A stretch of 64,000 nt of DNA, taken from contig NZ_WOEY01000116.1 in assembly GCF_013177695.1 (NCBI RefSeq), positions 1-64,000 of the forward strand, written 5' to 3'. Under the pieces are notes generated by a model. The model did not search any database. It had not been told where the DNA came from and saw only the letters and a list, made by a program, of their open reading frames with translations. Shown one piece after another: positions 25,060 through 31,860 of this stretch. The stretch comes from Paraburkholderia solitsugae (GTDB lineage: Bacteria > Pseudomonadota > Gammaproteobacteria > Burkholderiales > Burkholderiaceae). Each line of letters starts with the position of its first letter. Within the stretch, counting starts at the first letter, position 1. The position numbers and the translations under genes were made by a program.

Positions 25060-26637
25060 TCACGTATAACCCCGCCGGTCGCGCCACGCCGCCGGCCAGA
25101 TCCCCTGCTTGCCCGGCGCGAGAATACCGTTCGGGTCGAGTGCGTCCTTGATCGTTTCCGAGAGCCGCAGCAACGCGCCGTCGTTGAAACTGTACTGCGC
25201 CGCGGCGAAATCCATATACGCGAGATGCGCGCGATATTCGCCGTAACCCGCCGCGCGTGCGTCGCTCATCAGCGAACGCAGTAAAGCGCCGGCCTGCTCG
25301 ACCTGGTTCGCGTCGTCGCGGTCGAAGATTGCCGCGAAGATGTGATGCAGATGACGCACACCCGCCGTAAAACCGCCGTAGTAATCGAAGCCATATTCCG
25401 CCGCGCGCGCCTTCACCATCGTGTACTGGCGCAGCGCGTCGCGCCCGGTCGCCGGGCACACCGGCGCGAAGTCCACATGTGCGCCCGCGCCGCCGCGCCA
25501 GTCGAGCATGCGGAACGCGCTCATCGCCGGGACACCGGCCAGGTTGCGATCGCCGCCCGCGATGGGTTGCGCATCGCCCGCATAGCGAGCGGCCGAGAGT
25601 CTGGCCTGCGGGACGCGGGCGAACGCGCGCTGCACGATCGCATAGCGGGCATCGATCAATTCAGGCGTCCCGTACAGCGCGAAATGCAGATTCCAGCGGC
25701 CCACATTCAGCCTGTCCAGCATCGCCGCCACCGCGTTCTCGGGCATCGCGCCTTTGCCTTCATACCACTGCTGACGTGACGACAGTCCCGCGGCCCGGCG
25801 CAAACCACCTTCGATCACCGCGTTGTTGCGGATCGTTTCATCGAGCCGCAACGGCCGCAGGAGTTCGACGATCGTTTCCAGATCCTCCTCGTGCCGGAAC
25901 TGGATTTCGCCGAGCAGATACGCGGGCGGCGCGGGCATCAGCCAGACACCGAGCTTGGTGACGATGCCGTAGTTCGACTGCATGAACATCGCATCGAAGG
26001 AAGGCCCATAGCCCGGTTGATACAGTTGCCACGCGGTGCCGATTTCGATCCCGCCCATCCCGGTGCGCAGCACGTCGCCGTTGGCGAGCACCACTTCCAT
26101 GCCGCACTGCGCCGCCGCGTGATCACCGTACGCGGTGTAGCCGAAGCCGCGCTCGAGCGTATTGCCGACCACGCTGCCCCAGCCCGCTGCCGGCGGATCG
26201 ACCCAGAGCTTGTAGCCTTTATCGCGCAAATGCGCATAGAGATCGAAGTAGCTGACGCCCGGTTCGACCAGCGCGTAGGCAAGCGTTTCGTTCACTTCGA
26301 TGATGCGGTTCATTCGCTGCAAATCGAGCACCACCGAACCCGTCAGCCGCGGCGCGGCGCCACCGTACGCGAAGTTGCGTCCGGTCGAGACCGTCCACAA
26401 CGGAATACGAAATTGATTGGCAATCCGCAATACAGCACGGATCTCGTCGACGGATGCGGGCAACAGCGCGGCGGACGCCGAGAACGCTTCGCGCTCGCCG
26501 GGCGCGAACGGATCGAGGTATGCGGCAAGCCCGGTAGCCGAGGTCACCACCTGCGGATCGCCGACAATCGCGCGCCAGCCCGCGAGCGCGCGATCGAACT
26601 GAGTGGCGGAAACTTTCGGCGGCAAGCTGCGCGTCAA
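25060..26637 (-). CDS. VAO/PCMH-family FAD-linked oxidase (4-cresol dehydrogenase flavoprotein-like)
   Basis: A 525-residue flavoenzyme. The FAD-binding segment S-T-G-R-N-F-A-Y-G-G-A-A-P and V-V-L-D-L-Q-R-M-N-R-I is very close in pattern to the p-cresol methylhydroxylase flavoprotein. It is followed by V-E-P-G-V and G-N-T-L-E-R-G-F-G-Y-T. The C-terminal half has the substrate-domain stretch Y-G-F-D-Y-Y-G-G-F and ends D-P-N-G-I-L-A-P-G-K-Q-G, the usual VAO-family finish. PCMH flavoproteins oxidise para-alkylphenols with a cytochrome c partner; no cytochrome gene is adjacent, so the electron acceptor is unknown. It lies 62 bases behind the His-rich gene and is probably co-transcribed from the ECF-type promoter at 27324. 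Confidence 0.82.
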   Translation of the reverse strand: MTRSLPPKVSATQFDRALAGWRAIVGDPQVVTSATGLAAYLDPFAPGEREAFSASAALLPASVDEIRAVLRIANQFRIPLWTVSTGRNFAYGGAAPRLTGSVVLDLQRMNRIIEVNETLAYALVEPGVSYFDLYAHLRDKGYKLWVDPPAAGWGSVVGNTLERGFGYTAYGDHAAAQCGMEVVLANGDVLRTGMGGIEIGTAWQLYQPGYGPSFDAMFMQSNYGIVTKLGVWLMPAPPAYLLGEIQFRHEEDLETIVELLRPLRLDETIRNNAVIEGGLRRAAGLSSRQQWYEGKGAMPENAVAAMLDRLNVGRWNLHFALYGTPELIDARYAIVQRAFARVPQARLSAARYAGDAQPIAGGDRNLAGVPAMSAFRMLDWRGGAGAHVDFAPVCPATGRDALRQYTMVKARAAEYGFDYYGGFTAGVRHLHHIFAAIFDRDDANQVEQAGALLRSLMSDARAAGYGEYRAHLAYMDFAAAQYSFNDGALLRLSETIKDALDPNGILAPGKQGIWPAAWRDRRGYT

Positions 26638-26699
26638 GATCTCTCCTTTGCGGTCACGTGTGTGGACGACGGGCGGTCACGCGTGTGGGCGCCGGCAAG

Positions 26700-27185
26700 C
26701 TAGCGGTGCATCCCACCCCCGCCGCCGTGCGACATGCCACTCCACATCTGCGTGGATGCACCGCCATGCCAGCCGCCGCGCGCCCCCATTCCAGACGATC
26801 CGCGCACATAGTGCACGTGGTCCATGTGATGAAAATGATGAAAACGATCGACGAAAATGACCGACACGCCGGCCGCGAATACCACCGGCGGCCCCCAGTA
26901 CCATGAATCGTAGTAATACACCGGAGCCGGGCCTAAGGCCAGCGCGGCGGCATCGTCTTCGACGATTTGCCAGCTGCCGTCCGGCTGCAGGCAAGCGCGG
27001 CCGCTGACCTGCTGCATGACGCCGTCGATTTCGGCCTGACCCACGACGAAACGGCACGCCGAAGCGTCGCTCACCGGCGCATTGGCGTCAGATTGCGCCT
27101 CGACCGGCGCCGCGCAACCGGCGCACAGGCACAGACAAGCTACACCGGAACACAGCCCCGTGCCGAACAGATGAAAAGTAAGCAT
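26700..27185 (-). CDS. Exported His/Gly-rich protein, copy 2
   Basis: A 161-residue protein with a hydrophobic signal segment containing several cysteines (possible lipobox L-C-A-G-C). The domain C-R-F-V-V-G-Q-A-E-I-D-G...G-R-A-C-L-Q follows, then Y-Y-Y-D-S-W-Y-W-G-P-P, a hydrophobic stretch, HFHHMDHVH and a Gly/Met/His-rich tail. Same order as copy 1 at 7068-7595. ATG 27185 has a GAGG ribosome site; the longer frame upstream crosses the ECF-type promoter leader. Metal binding is suggested by histidine content only. Confidence 0.78.
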   Translation of the reverse strand: MLTFHLFGTGLCSGVACLCLCAGCAAPVEAQSDANAPVSDASACRFVVGQAEIDGVMQQVSGRACLQPDGSWQIVEDDAAALALGPAPVYYYDSWYWGPPVVFAAGVSVIFVDRFHHFHHMDHVHYVRGSSGMGARGGWHGGASTQMWSGMSHGGGGGMHR

Positions 27186-27323
27186 GATTTCGCTGCCTCG
27201 ACGCGTCGGCGTTGCGACTCGCAAAGGGCGTGTCGACACCGTGAAGACCCCGTCGGTTTGCCTCGCACGGGACCGTGCCATACCGGTGCGCGTGCAAGGC
27301 GGGACGGCAGGATCCTGCAGCAA

Positions 27324-27352
27324 GTAAACGAAGCGCCGCGCGACGCTATTCC
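27324..27352 (-). promoter_or_regulatory. ECF-type promoter of His-rich gene copy 2
   Basis: On the minus strand GGAAT (27352-27348) and CGTTTAC (27330-27324) are separated by 17 bases, about 140 bases before ATG 27185. It lies just beyond the end of the anti-sigma gene, so the His-rich/oxidase genes can be induced separately from the sigma operon. Confidence 0.72.
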
Positions 27353-27454
27353 GACGGCTGCCCGCGAGCGCAAGGCGTTTCTGTTACCGCGTGTTGCAGC
27401 GGGGTCTTCTTGCCAACGTTTTGCCAGGTCCTGGTGCTCGCCGTGCTTTCAGCG

Positions 27455-28306
27455 CTACTGCCAGTCCTCCGGCTTGCCGCCGAGCGCGCTGCACACGTCG
27501 ATCGCAATCGAGCGCAGCTTGCCTTCCGCAATCGGCCCGGACAGCGCATAGCCCATGCGGTCGCTGACCCAGTAGAAGGTCCTGCGGTTACCGTCGCGGA
27601 ACAAGCGGAACGCGGTTTCGTCGCGCGAAATTCCGGTGATGTACAGCGTGAGCCGCGCGCCGCTGGAATTCTCGTACATGAACTGCGCGGCCGGTCCCGC
27701 CTCGCCGGGCAACAAACGCCCTCCTACCAGCGAGTAGCCGTACTCCTGCAATGACGGCACCGACAGCGGCCGGTTCAGCCGCTTGGACAGCCAGCTGATC
27801 AGATGCTCTTCCTCGTTCGCGGCGACTTCGACGGGGTGACGCCGCTCGGGTGTGTACACCGCATAGGCGACGTCGGCGCGCTCAGCAAAGCTCGGCGGCT
27901 GGCTGCCGCCCAGACCGTTCCACGCGCCGCCCGTCAGACGCGGGGCAAGTGGCCCCAAGGCGAGCGCGAGACCCGCGCCGGCCGCGAGCCAGCACGCCGC
28001 GAGGCCGACGCGTTGCCACCATGGGGTCGGCCGCCGCACCACGATGAAAGCCGGTTCATCGGCCGCGCTCTGCCCGACGCTCCCGCTGCGCTCATTGTGC
28101 TCATTGCGCTGTGGCGCACCACACAGCGCCCGCAGCGCCGCTTTCTGCGCGCGCCATGCGGCCACTCTCGCGACAGCCTGCGGCTGCTGCGGCAGTTGCG
28201 CCTCGATCGCGGCGTGCTCCACAGGCGGCAACTCGCCATCGACAAACGCCGACAGCGCGCGCAGATCGAACCCCTCAGGCAAGCTGGAATCGTGGTCGTC
28301 GTTCAT
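27455..28306 (-). CDS. Anti-sigma factor, copy 2, partner of the adjacent ECF sigma factor
   Basis: A 283-residue protein with a cytoplasmic N-terminal domain (D-L-R-A-L-S-A-F-V-D-G-E-L), a membrane helix at about residues 97-120 and a periplasmic domain with R-R-H-P-V-E-V-A-A and YGYSLVGGRLLPGE. It starts with an ATG overlapping the sigma stop by one base, the classic translationally coupled sigma/anti-sigma arrangement. It should sequester the sigma factor at the membrane until a periplasmic signal arrives. The paralogue at 5095-5898 is about 16 residues shorter. Confidence 0.85.
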   Translation of the reverse strand: MNDDHDSSLPEGFDLRALSAFVDGELPPVEHAAIEAQLPQQPQAVARVAAWRAQKAALRALCGAPQRNEHNERSGSVGQSAADEPAFIVVRRPTPWWQRVGLAACWLAAGAGLALALGPLAPRLTGGAWNGLGGSQPPSFAERADVAYAVYTPERRHPVEVAANEEEHLISWLSKRLNRPLSVPSLQEYGYSLVGGRLLPGEAGPAAQFMYENSSGARLTLYITGISRDETAFRLFRDGNRRTFYWVSDRMGYALSGPIAEGKLRSIAIDVCSALGGKPEDWQ

Positions 28307-28860
28307 TACGGATTTCTCACTACTTTCAACGGCGCGACTTTATGCGCCAGTCCCTCAGCGCCCCCTTCAACCGGCCCCTCCGTCATCAGCACGCGCATGT
28401 GCTCGCGCGCCCGCGAGAGCCGCGACATCACCGTACCGATCGGCACGCCGAGCGCCTTCGACGCCTCCTGATAAGACAGCTCCTCCACGCAAACGAGCAG
28501 CAGCACTTCCCGTTGCTCGACCGGCAGGCAATACAGCGCGCGCTGAAGATCGCGCAGCACCAGACCGTCGACTTCGCCATGCGGCGCTTCGAGATTGCGC
28601 CACGGCGCGCTTTCATCGTCGACGGCAATCTCGCGACGGCCGCGCAACTGATCGATGTAAAGATGCCGCAGGATCGTCAGGAGCCACGCGCGCAGGTTGC
28701 TGTTAGGACGGAAGGCCGCCCAGCGCGCAAGCGCGCGCTCCGCCGTATCCTGCACGAGGTCGTCGGCCCAGGCGCGGTCGCCCGTCAGTGCGCGCGCATA
28801 GCGGCGCAACTGCGGGAGCCACGAAATCACTTCCGCTTCGAAATTCACCCGGCGTGGCAA
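28306..28860 (-). CDS. ECF-family RNA polymerase sigma factor
   Basis: A 184-residue sigma-70-family protein containing only regions 2 and 4. Region 2 shows D-D-L-V-Q-D-T-A-E-R-A-L and R-A-W-L-L-T-I-L-R-H-L-Y-I-D; region 4 shows L-S-Y-Q-E-A-S-K-A-L-G-V-P-I-G-T-V-M-S-R-L-S-R-A-R. The open frame starts with TTG at 28860; GTG at 28848 is an alternative start. The gene follows the small lipoprotein gene by 3 bases and is followed by its anti-sigma factor. The promoter at 29108-29135 suggests autoregulation, and six copies of that motif suggest its regulon. Confidence 0.9.
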   Translation of the reverse strand: MPRRVNFEAEVISWLPQLRRYARALTGDRAWADDLVQDTAERALARWAAFRPNSNLRAWLLTILRHLYIDQLRGRREIAVDDESAPWRNLEAPHGEVDGLVLRDLQRALYCLPVEQREVLLLVCVEELSYQEASKALGVPIGTVMSRLSRAREHMRVLMTEGPVEGGAEGLAHKVAPLKVVRNP

Positions 28861-28863
28861 CGC

Positions 28864-29019
28864 TCAGTAGCCGCCGCCGCTGCCGCTCGCGCTGCCGCTG
28901 GAGCCGCTGCTGCCTGAGGCGCTGCTGTCGCTCGCGGAGGTGCAGGCGCTCGTTGCGAGCGAGCCTAGCGCGAGCGCCAGCAGCACGAAGGCGGCCGAAA
29001 GAATGCGGGATGCTTTCAT
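28864..29019 (-). CDS. Small Ser/Gly-rich lipoprotein heading the ECF sigma operon
   Basis: A 51-residue protein: a signal peptide (MKASRILSAAFVLLALALG), lipobox-like A-T-S-A-C at residues 22-26, then only Ser, Gly, Ala, Asp repeats ending GGGY. A GGAG ribosome site 7 bases before ATG 29019 supports the start. As first gene of the operon, directly upstream of the sigma factor, it could be an envelope signal or sacrificial sensor; this is inference. Confidence 0.72.
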   Translation of the reverse strand: MKASRILSAAFVLLALALGSLATSACTSASDSSASGSSGSSGSASGSGGGY

Positions 29020-29107
29020 GGTGAGTCTCCTGATGAGTGCCTGGCCGGTGCGCGCGAGCCGGGGATCCGATCGGCCACGTGCGATATGCAGCGCAGCCAT
29101 GTCTGAC

Positions 29108-29135
29108 TTAACGTGAGCGGGCTGTGATTTATTCC
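29108..29135 (-). promoter_or_regulatory. ECF-type promoter of the lipoprotein/sigma/anti-sigma operon
   Basis: On the minus strand GGAAT (29135-29131) and CGTTAA (29113-29108) are separated by 17 bases, about 90 bases upstream of ATG 29019. The rest of 29020-29371 holds no gene; a small inverted repeat GTAAC...GTTAC near 29227-29241 lies toward hfq2. Confidence 0.7.
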
Positions 29136-29371
29136 GCGTGCGGCATCGGCACGCGCTATCTTTTTCCGCCATCCGTATCGGAACCGCCCGAGCGTGGCCG
29201 AAGAGAGCGCTATTCGTACGCAGATTCGTAACTCAACGTTACAGCTAATAGTTATCAGATGCTTATGTGCGCGCAAGCCGTTATAGTGGACGCAGTTCGC
29301 CCGCCGACGCGTTCCGCCCCCACACAGGGTAGAATCGCGGCGAACAACCGTCTTTCTAACCTGAATTGTCC

Positions 29372-29869
29372 ATGGCTTCCGCAGAATCGCATCCGCAAAA
29401 CGACTTCATGAACGCTGCGCGCAAAGAACGAAAGCGCGTCGAGATCTACCTTGTCAACGGCATTCGCCTGACGGGGTGCATCGAGTCGTTCGATCAGTAT
29501 CTGGTGATGCTGCGCACGCCTGTCGGCCTGCAAGGCATTTACAAGCGCGCGATCTCGACGATCCAGCTCGACACCGGCACACGTCCGGCGCCGCGCGCCG
29601 GGCGGCCTTCGCACGGTGAACACACCACGCGTGGCCCGCACGGCTCGCGTGAACCGCGCGATCATCGTGAGCCGCGTGAACCGCGCGAGTCGTACGGCGC
29701 GCCGTCTTCGGATCGCCCTGCGTCAGATCGTAGCAGCAGTACGTCTGACGGTCCGGTGGTTGTCACACGCCGCCGGCGTCTGTTCGGCACGGGCGGCGGC
29801 GACGGCGGCAACCATGGCGGCGGGAATCATGGCGGCAATGGCGGCAGCACCCCCAGCGGCAACGAATAA
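29372..29869 (+). CDS. hfq2: Hfq2, long-tailed second RNA chaperone of Burkholderia type
   Basis: A 165-residue Hfq. Residues 9-67 form the Sm core with Sm1 (E-I-Y-L-V-N-G-I-R-L-T-G-C-I-E-S-F-D) and Sm2 (I-Y-K-R-A-I-S-T-I). Beyond it is a 95-residue disordered tail of REP/RDH/REPRE units, a Ser/Asp segment, a basic RRRR patch and Gly/His/Asn repeats. Classical Hfq in this group is about 79 residues, while the second Hfq has a long tail. The protein binds sRNAs and A-rich mRNA as a hexamer. ATG 29372 is the start consistent with the conserved N-terminus. It lacks the miaA/hflX neighbours of classical hfq. Confidence 0.88.
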   Translation: MASAESHPQNDFMNAARKERKRVEIYLVNGIRLTGCIESFDQYLVMLRTPVGLQGIYKRAISTIQLDTGTRPAPRAGRPSHGEHTTRGPHGSREPRDHREPREPRESYGAPSSDRPASDRSSSTSDGPVVVTRRRRLFGTGGGDGGNHGGGNHGGNGGSTPSGNE

Positions 29870-29889
29870 ACCGCCGCCGCAGCGGCTGG

Positions 29890-30117
29890 CTACTCCGTCG
29901 GATGGCCGAGCCGCTGTAAGATCTTCTCCAGTCGTATTGCCTGCAAGTCCGTCAGTTCGAATCCGCATTTGACCGCCAGCACGCGGCGCCGCCAGTACAT
30001 GGCGTCCAGCATGCGCAGCGCCGGTTGCCGTGTTGCCCAATCCAGGTGTTCCAGTTCCGCTTCCACCACGTGTGACGCGTTGAAGCGCTGCGCGCGCGCA
30101 GGGTTGTTTCGGTCCAT
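29890..30117 (-). CDS. Small hypothetical protein
   Basis: A 75-residue protein from ATG 30117, with an AAGG ribosome site about 10 bases upstream. It is basic and probably helical (A-S-H-V-V-E-A-E-L-E-H-L-D-W, M-L-D-A-M-Y-W-R-R-R-V, L-T-D-L-Q-A-I-R-L-E-K-I). I do not recognise the family. The frame continues upstream to 30249, but that extension covers a direct repeat of TTGTTCGCTGC, is low complexity and is probably leader. It is convergent with hfq2. Confidence 0.6.
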   Translation of the reverse strand: MDRNNPARAQRFNASHVVEAELEHLDWATRQPALRMLDAMYWRRRVLAVKCGFELTDLQAIRLEKILQRLGHPTE

Positions 30118-30440
30118 GTTGTTCGCTGCCTTGTTGTTCGCTGCTTTTGTTTGCTCCCCTCCCGAGCTGGATGTTGCCCATTCACGGTATGCCGTACGCT
30201 CTGCCTGTCGTTGCGGCAGGCGGATTGCTTTTGTTTTTTTAGGCGACACACGGAAAACGACTTGATGCGGGTTGGTTTGAAGTTTTGCTGTTTTGCCCGT
30301 TGTTTTCTGATCTGGGTTTTGGGGCGTTGGGGTTTGAAGGAAATGCTTATTGCGGGAGGGCTTAGGTCGTTCGGCTGATGCTCGCGTGGGTCCGCTTTGC
30401 GCTATGCTGAGCTGTTGACCCTCTTCTAATGGAGCATGTC
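30118..30440. other. Intergenic, T/G-rich low-GC stretch
   Basis: No gene is assigned. It contains two copies of TTGTTCGCTGC (about 30119-30144) and a T/G-skewed section (30225-30345) of clearly lower GC than the flanks. It probably carries promoters for the two small genes on either side. Confidence 0.4.
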
Positions 30441-30629
30441 ATGACCAAGCAGAAGCACCACTCAACTCATCCTAAGGATGCGGCGCAGCCCGTTGAGTCT
30501 GCGGAGGACCGGCTCGATGAGGCTCTCGAGGAGAGCTTTCCTGCTAGTGATCCGATTGCCGTCGATGTGACGGAGCCGCGTCACTTGCCAGTGGAAGGCG
30601 GGCATTCGGGGGGGAAGAAGCGGCATTAA
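30441..30629 (+). CDS. Small acidic/His-rich protein with SFPASDP motif
   Basis: A 62-residue soluble protein. The conserved core is L-D-E-A-L-E-E-S-F-P-A-S-D-P-I-A, a motif found in many small proteobacterial proteins of unknown function, flanked by His/Lys-rich ends. ATG 30441 follows a GGAG ribosome site by 6 bases; ATG 30429 is less likely. No partner gene is visible. Confidence 0.75.
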   Translation: MTKQKHHSTHPKDAAQPVESAEDRLDEALEESFPASDPIAVDVTEPRHLPVEGGHSGGKKRH

Positions 30630-30719
30630 GGGATGGGCTTTTTTTGCCTTGGGCGGCGGCGTTGGCTGGTTGCCTACGGTGTTGGCCTTTCCTTGAATTT
30701 TTATTGGTCTATTAGCGTT

Positions 30720-31090
30720 GCCCCTGTGCGGGGCAGCACTTACTTTCTTTGCCGCCGCAAGAAAGATAAGCAAAGAAAGCGGCTCAAACCGCTAATTCTT
30801 AAGCGGGTCCCCCGCGCAGTCGCGGTAGTGGTGCATCTGGAATCCGTGCCCTCGCACATTCGGCGTCAGTGACAAAGGAGTCATCAGCTCCCACTCCGCA
30901 CTGCGTGCGTCGCGGACGGGTCTGCCAGGGAAACCAGAGGGATGGCCGCTCTGCGGCAGAGAGGCTTCGGAAACGAGGCTTTTGCTGCGAGGATGGGTAA
31001 CTCTTGCGCTACTAAACAACTTGTACGTCCGATGGGGCGGGCGGCACGTTCAAGCCGCGCCGCCCTCCCATCTTCCGTTCTTCCCAACCA
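30720..31090. repeat. Dispersed intergenic repeat typical of Paraburkholderia genomes
   Basis: The stretch begins with GCAGCACTTACTTTCTTTGC, an inverted CTTTCTTTGC...GCAAAGAAAG pair around 30740-30780, then a long non-coding block with no plausible frame. From memory, near-identical blocks recur many times between genes in Paraburkholderia genomes. Only one copy lies in this window, so repetition cannot be verified here. It has no transposase and no obvious target duplication. Confidence 0.5.
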
Positions 31091-31096
31091 GCGTGC

Positions 31097-31813
31097 TCAG
31101 TGCGTCGGCAGGCCAGTTTCCAGTTGTCGCTGCAGTTCGCGAACCTGGCGTTGCGCGGCGCGCAGCTGGTCTTGCGCGGCAGCCTTCTGCTGCGCCAGCG
31201 CCGTCGCTTCGGCACGGGTCTGCGTTTGCTGATTCGTGACAATCGTCTGCTGCTGATGCGCAACGTCGAGGTCAGCCTGCAGCCGGTTTGCGCGGTCCTG
31301 CGACAACGCAATCATGCGGTCCGTGAACGCCTTCTGCGCTTCCAGCTGCGTGCGGCGAATCTCCACGTCCGACAGTTGCACCGTCTGACGCACAAAATCC
31401 TTGTAGATCATGTCGGCACGTGTGGCATCCTCAGTCTTGATAACGCGCCAGAAGTTCTTCTGCTGGAACAACGCCACGTAGTACGTCATCTCCTTGCCGT
31501 AAAACAGCAAGCTCGCTCCATAGCTGCCGTTATACGTCGTGCGCAATTCGCTCAGATCCGAGCCCCGGATCATCTGCTGCAATTCCGCCACATTGCCCGC
31601 GGCAGACTGCTTGGCTTCCTCCGGCGTCAATGCGCTCGTCTGCGCCTGTCCGGCGACTGCATTGGCCGGCAAAGCCGTCGTCGTGCCCGGCTGGGAAACA
31701 ACGCCTGCGCTCGATCCGCTATCCGGCAGAGCCTGCGCATTCACGCCCTGCACGCCCCCCATCACGATGAATGCAACCAGGGCAATCTGTCGTAGTTTCG
31801 ACTTTCGGTCCAT
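31097..31813 (-). CDS. Exported DUF2968 coiled-coil protein
   Basis: A 238-residue protein with a signal peptide ending at ...GVNAQA. A globular part with L-R-T-T-Y-N-G-S-Y-G-A-S-L-L-F-Y follows, and the C-terminal half is a long Gln/Arg/Ala coiled coil (residues about 150-235). It resembles the DUF2968 family of Burkholderiales; its function is unknown. It lies 47 bases behind the sigma-54 activator gene and is probably the last gene of the tad transcript, where a periplasmic coiled coil could support pilus assembly or anchoring. Confidence 0.75.
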   Translation of the reverse strand: MDRKSKLRQIALVAFIVMGGVQGVNAQALPDSGSSAGVVSQPGTTTALPANAVAGQAQTSALTPEEAKQSAAGNVAELQQMIRGSDLSELRTTYNGSYGASLLFYGKEMTYYVALFQQKNFWRVIKTEDATRADMIYKDFVRQTVQLSDVEIRRTQLEAQKAFTDRMIALSQDRANRLQADLDVAHQQQTIVTNQQTQTRAEATALAQQKAAAQDQLRAAQRQVRELQRQLETGLPTH

Positions 31814-31860
31814 GTAAATCCTGCTCGAACAGTTTTTGTTTTAGTACAACCGTCTCATTA

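Noticed and set aside
30720..31090. The repeat block as an insertion sequence
   Set aside because: No transposase frame and no target duplication were found.
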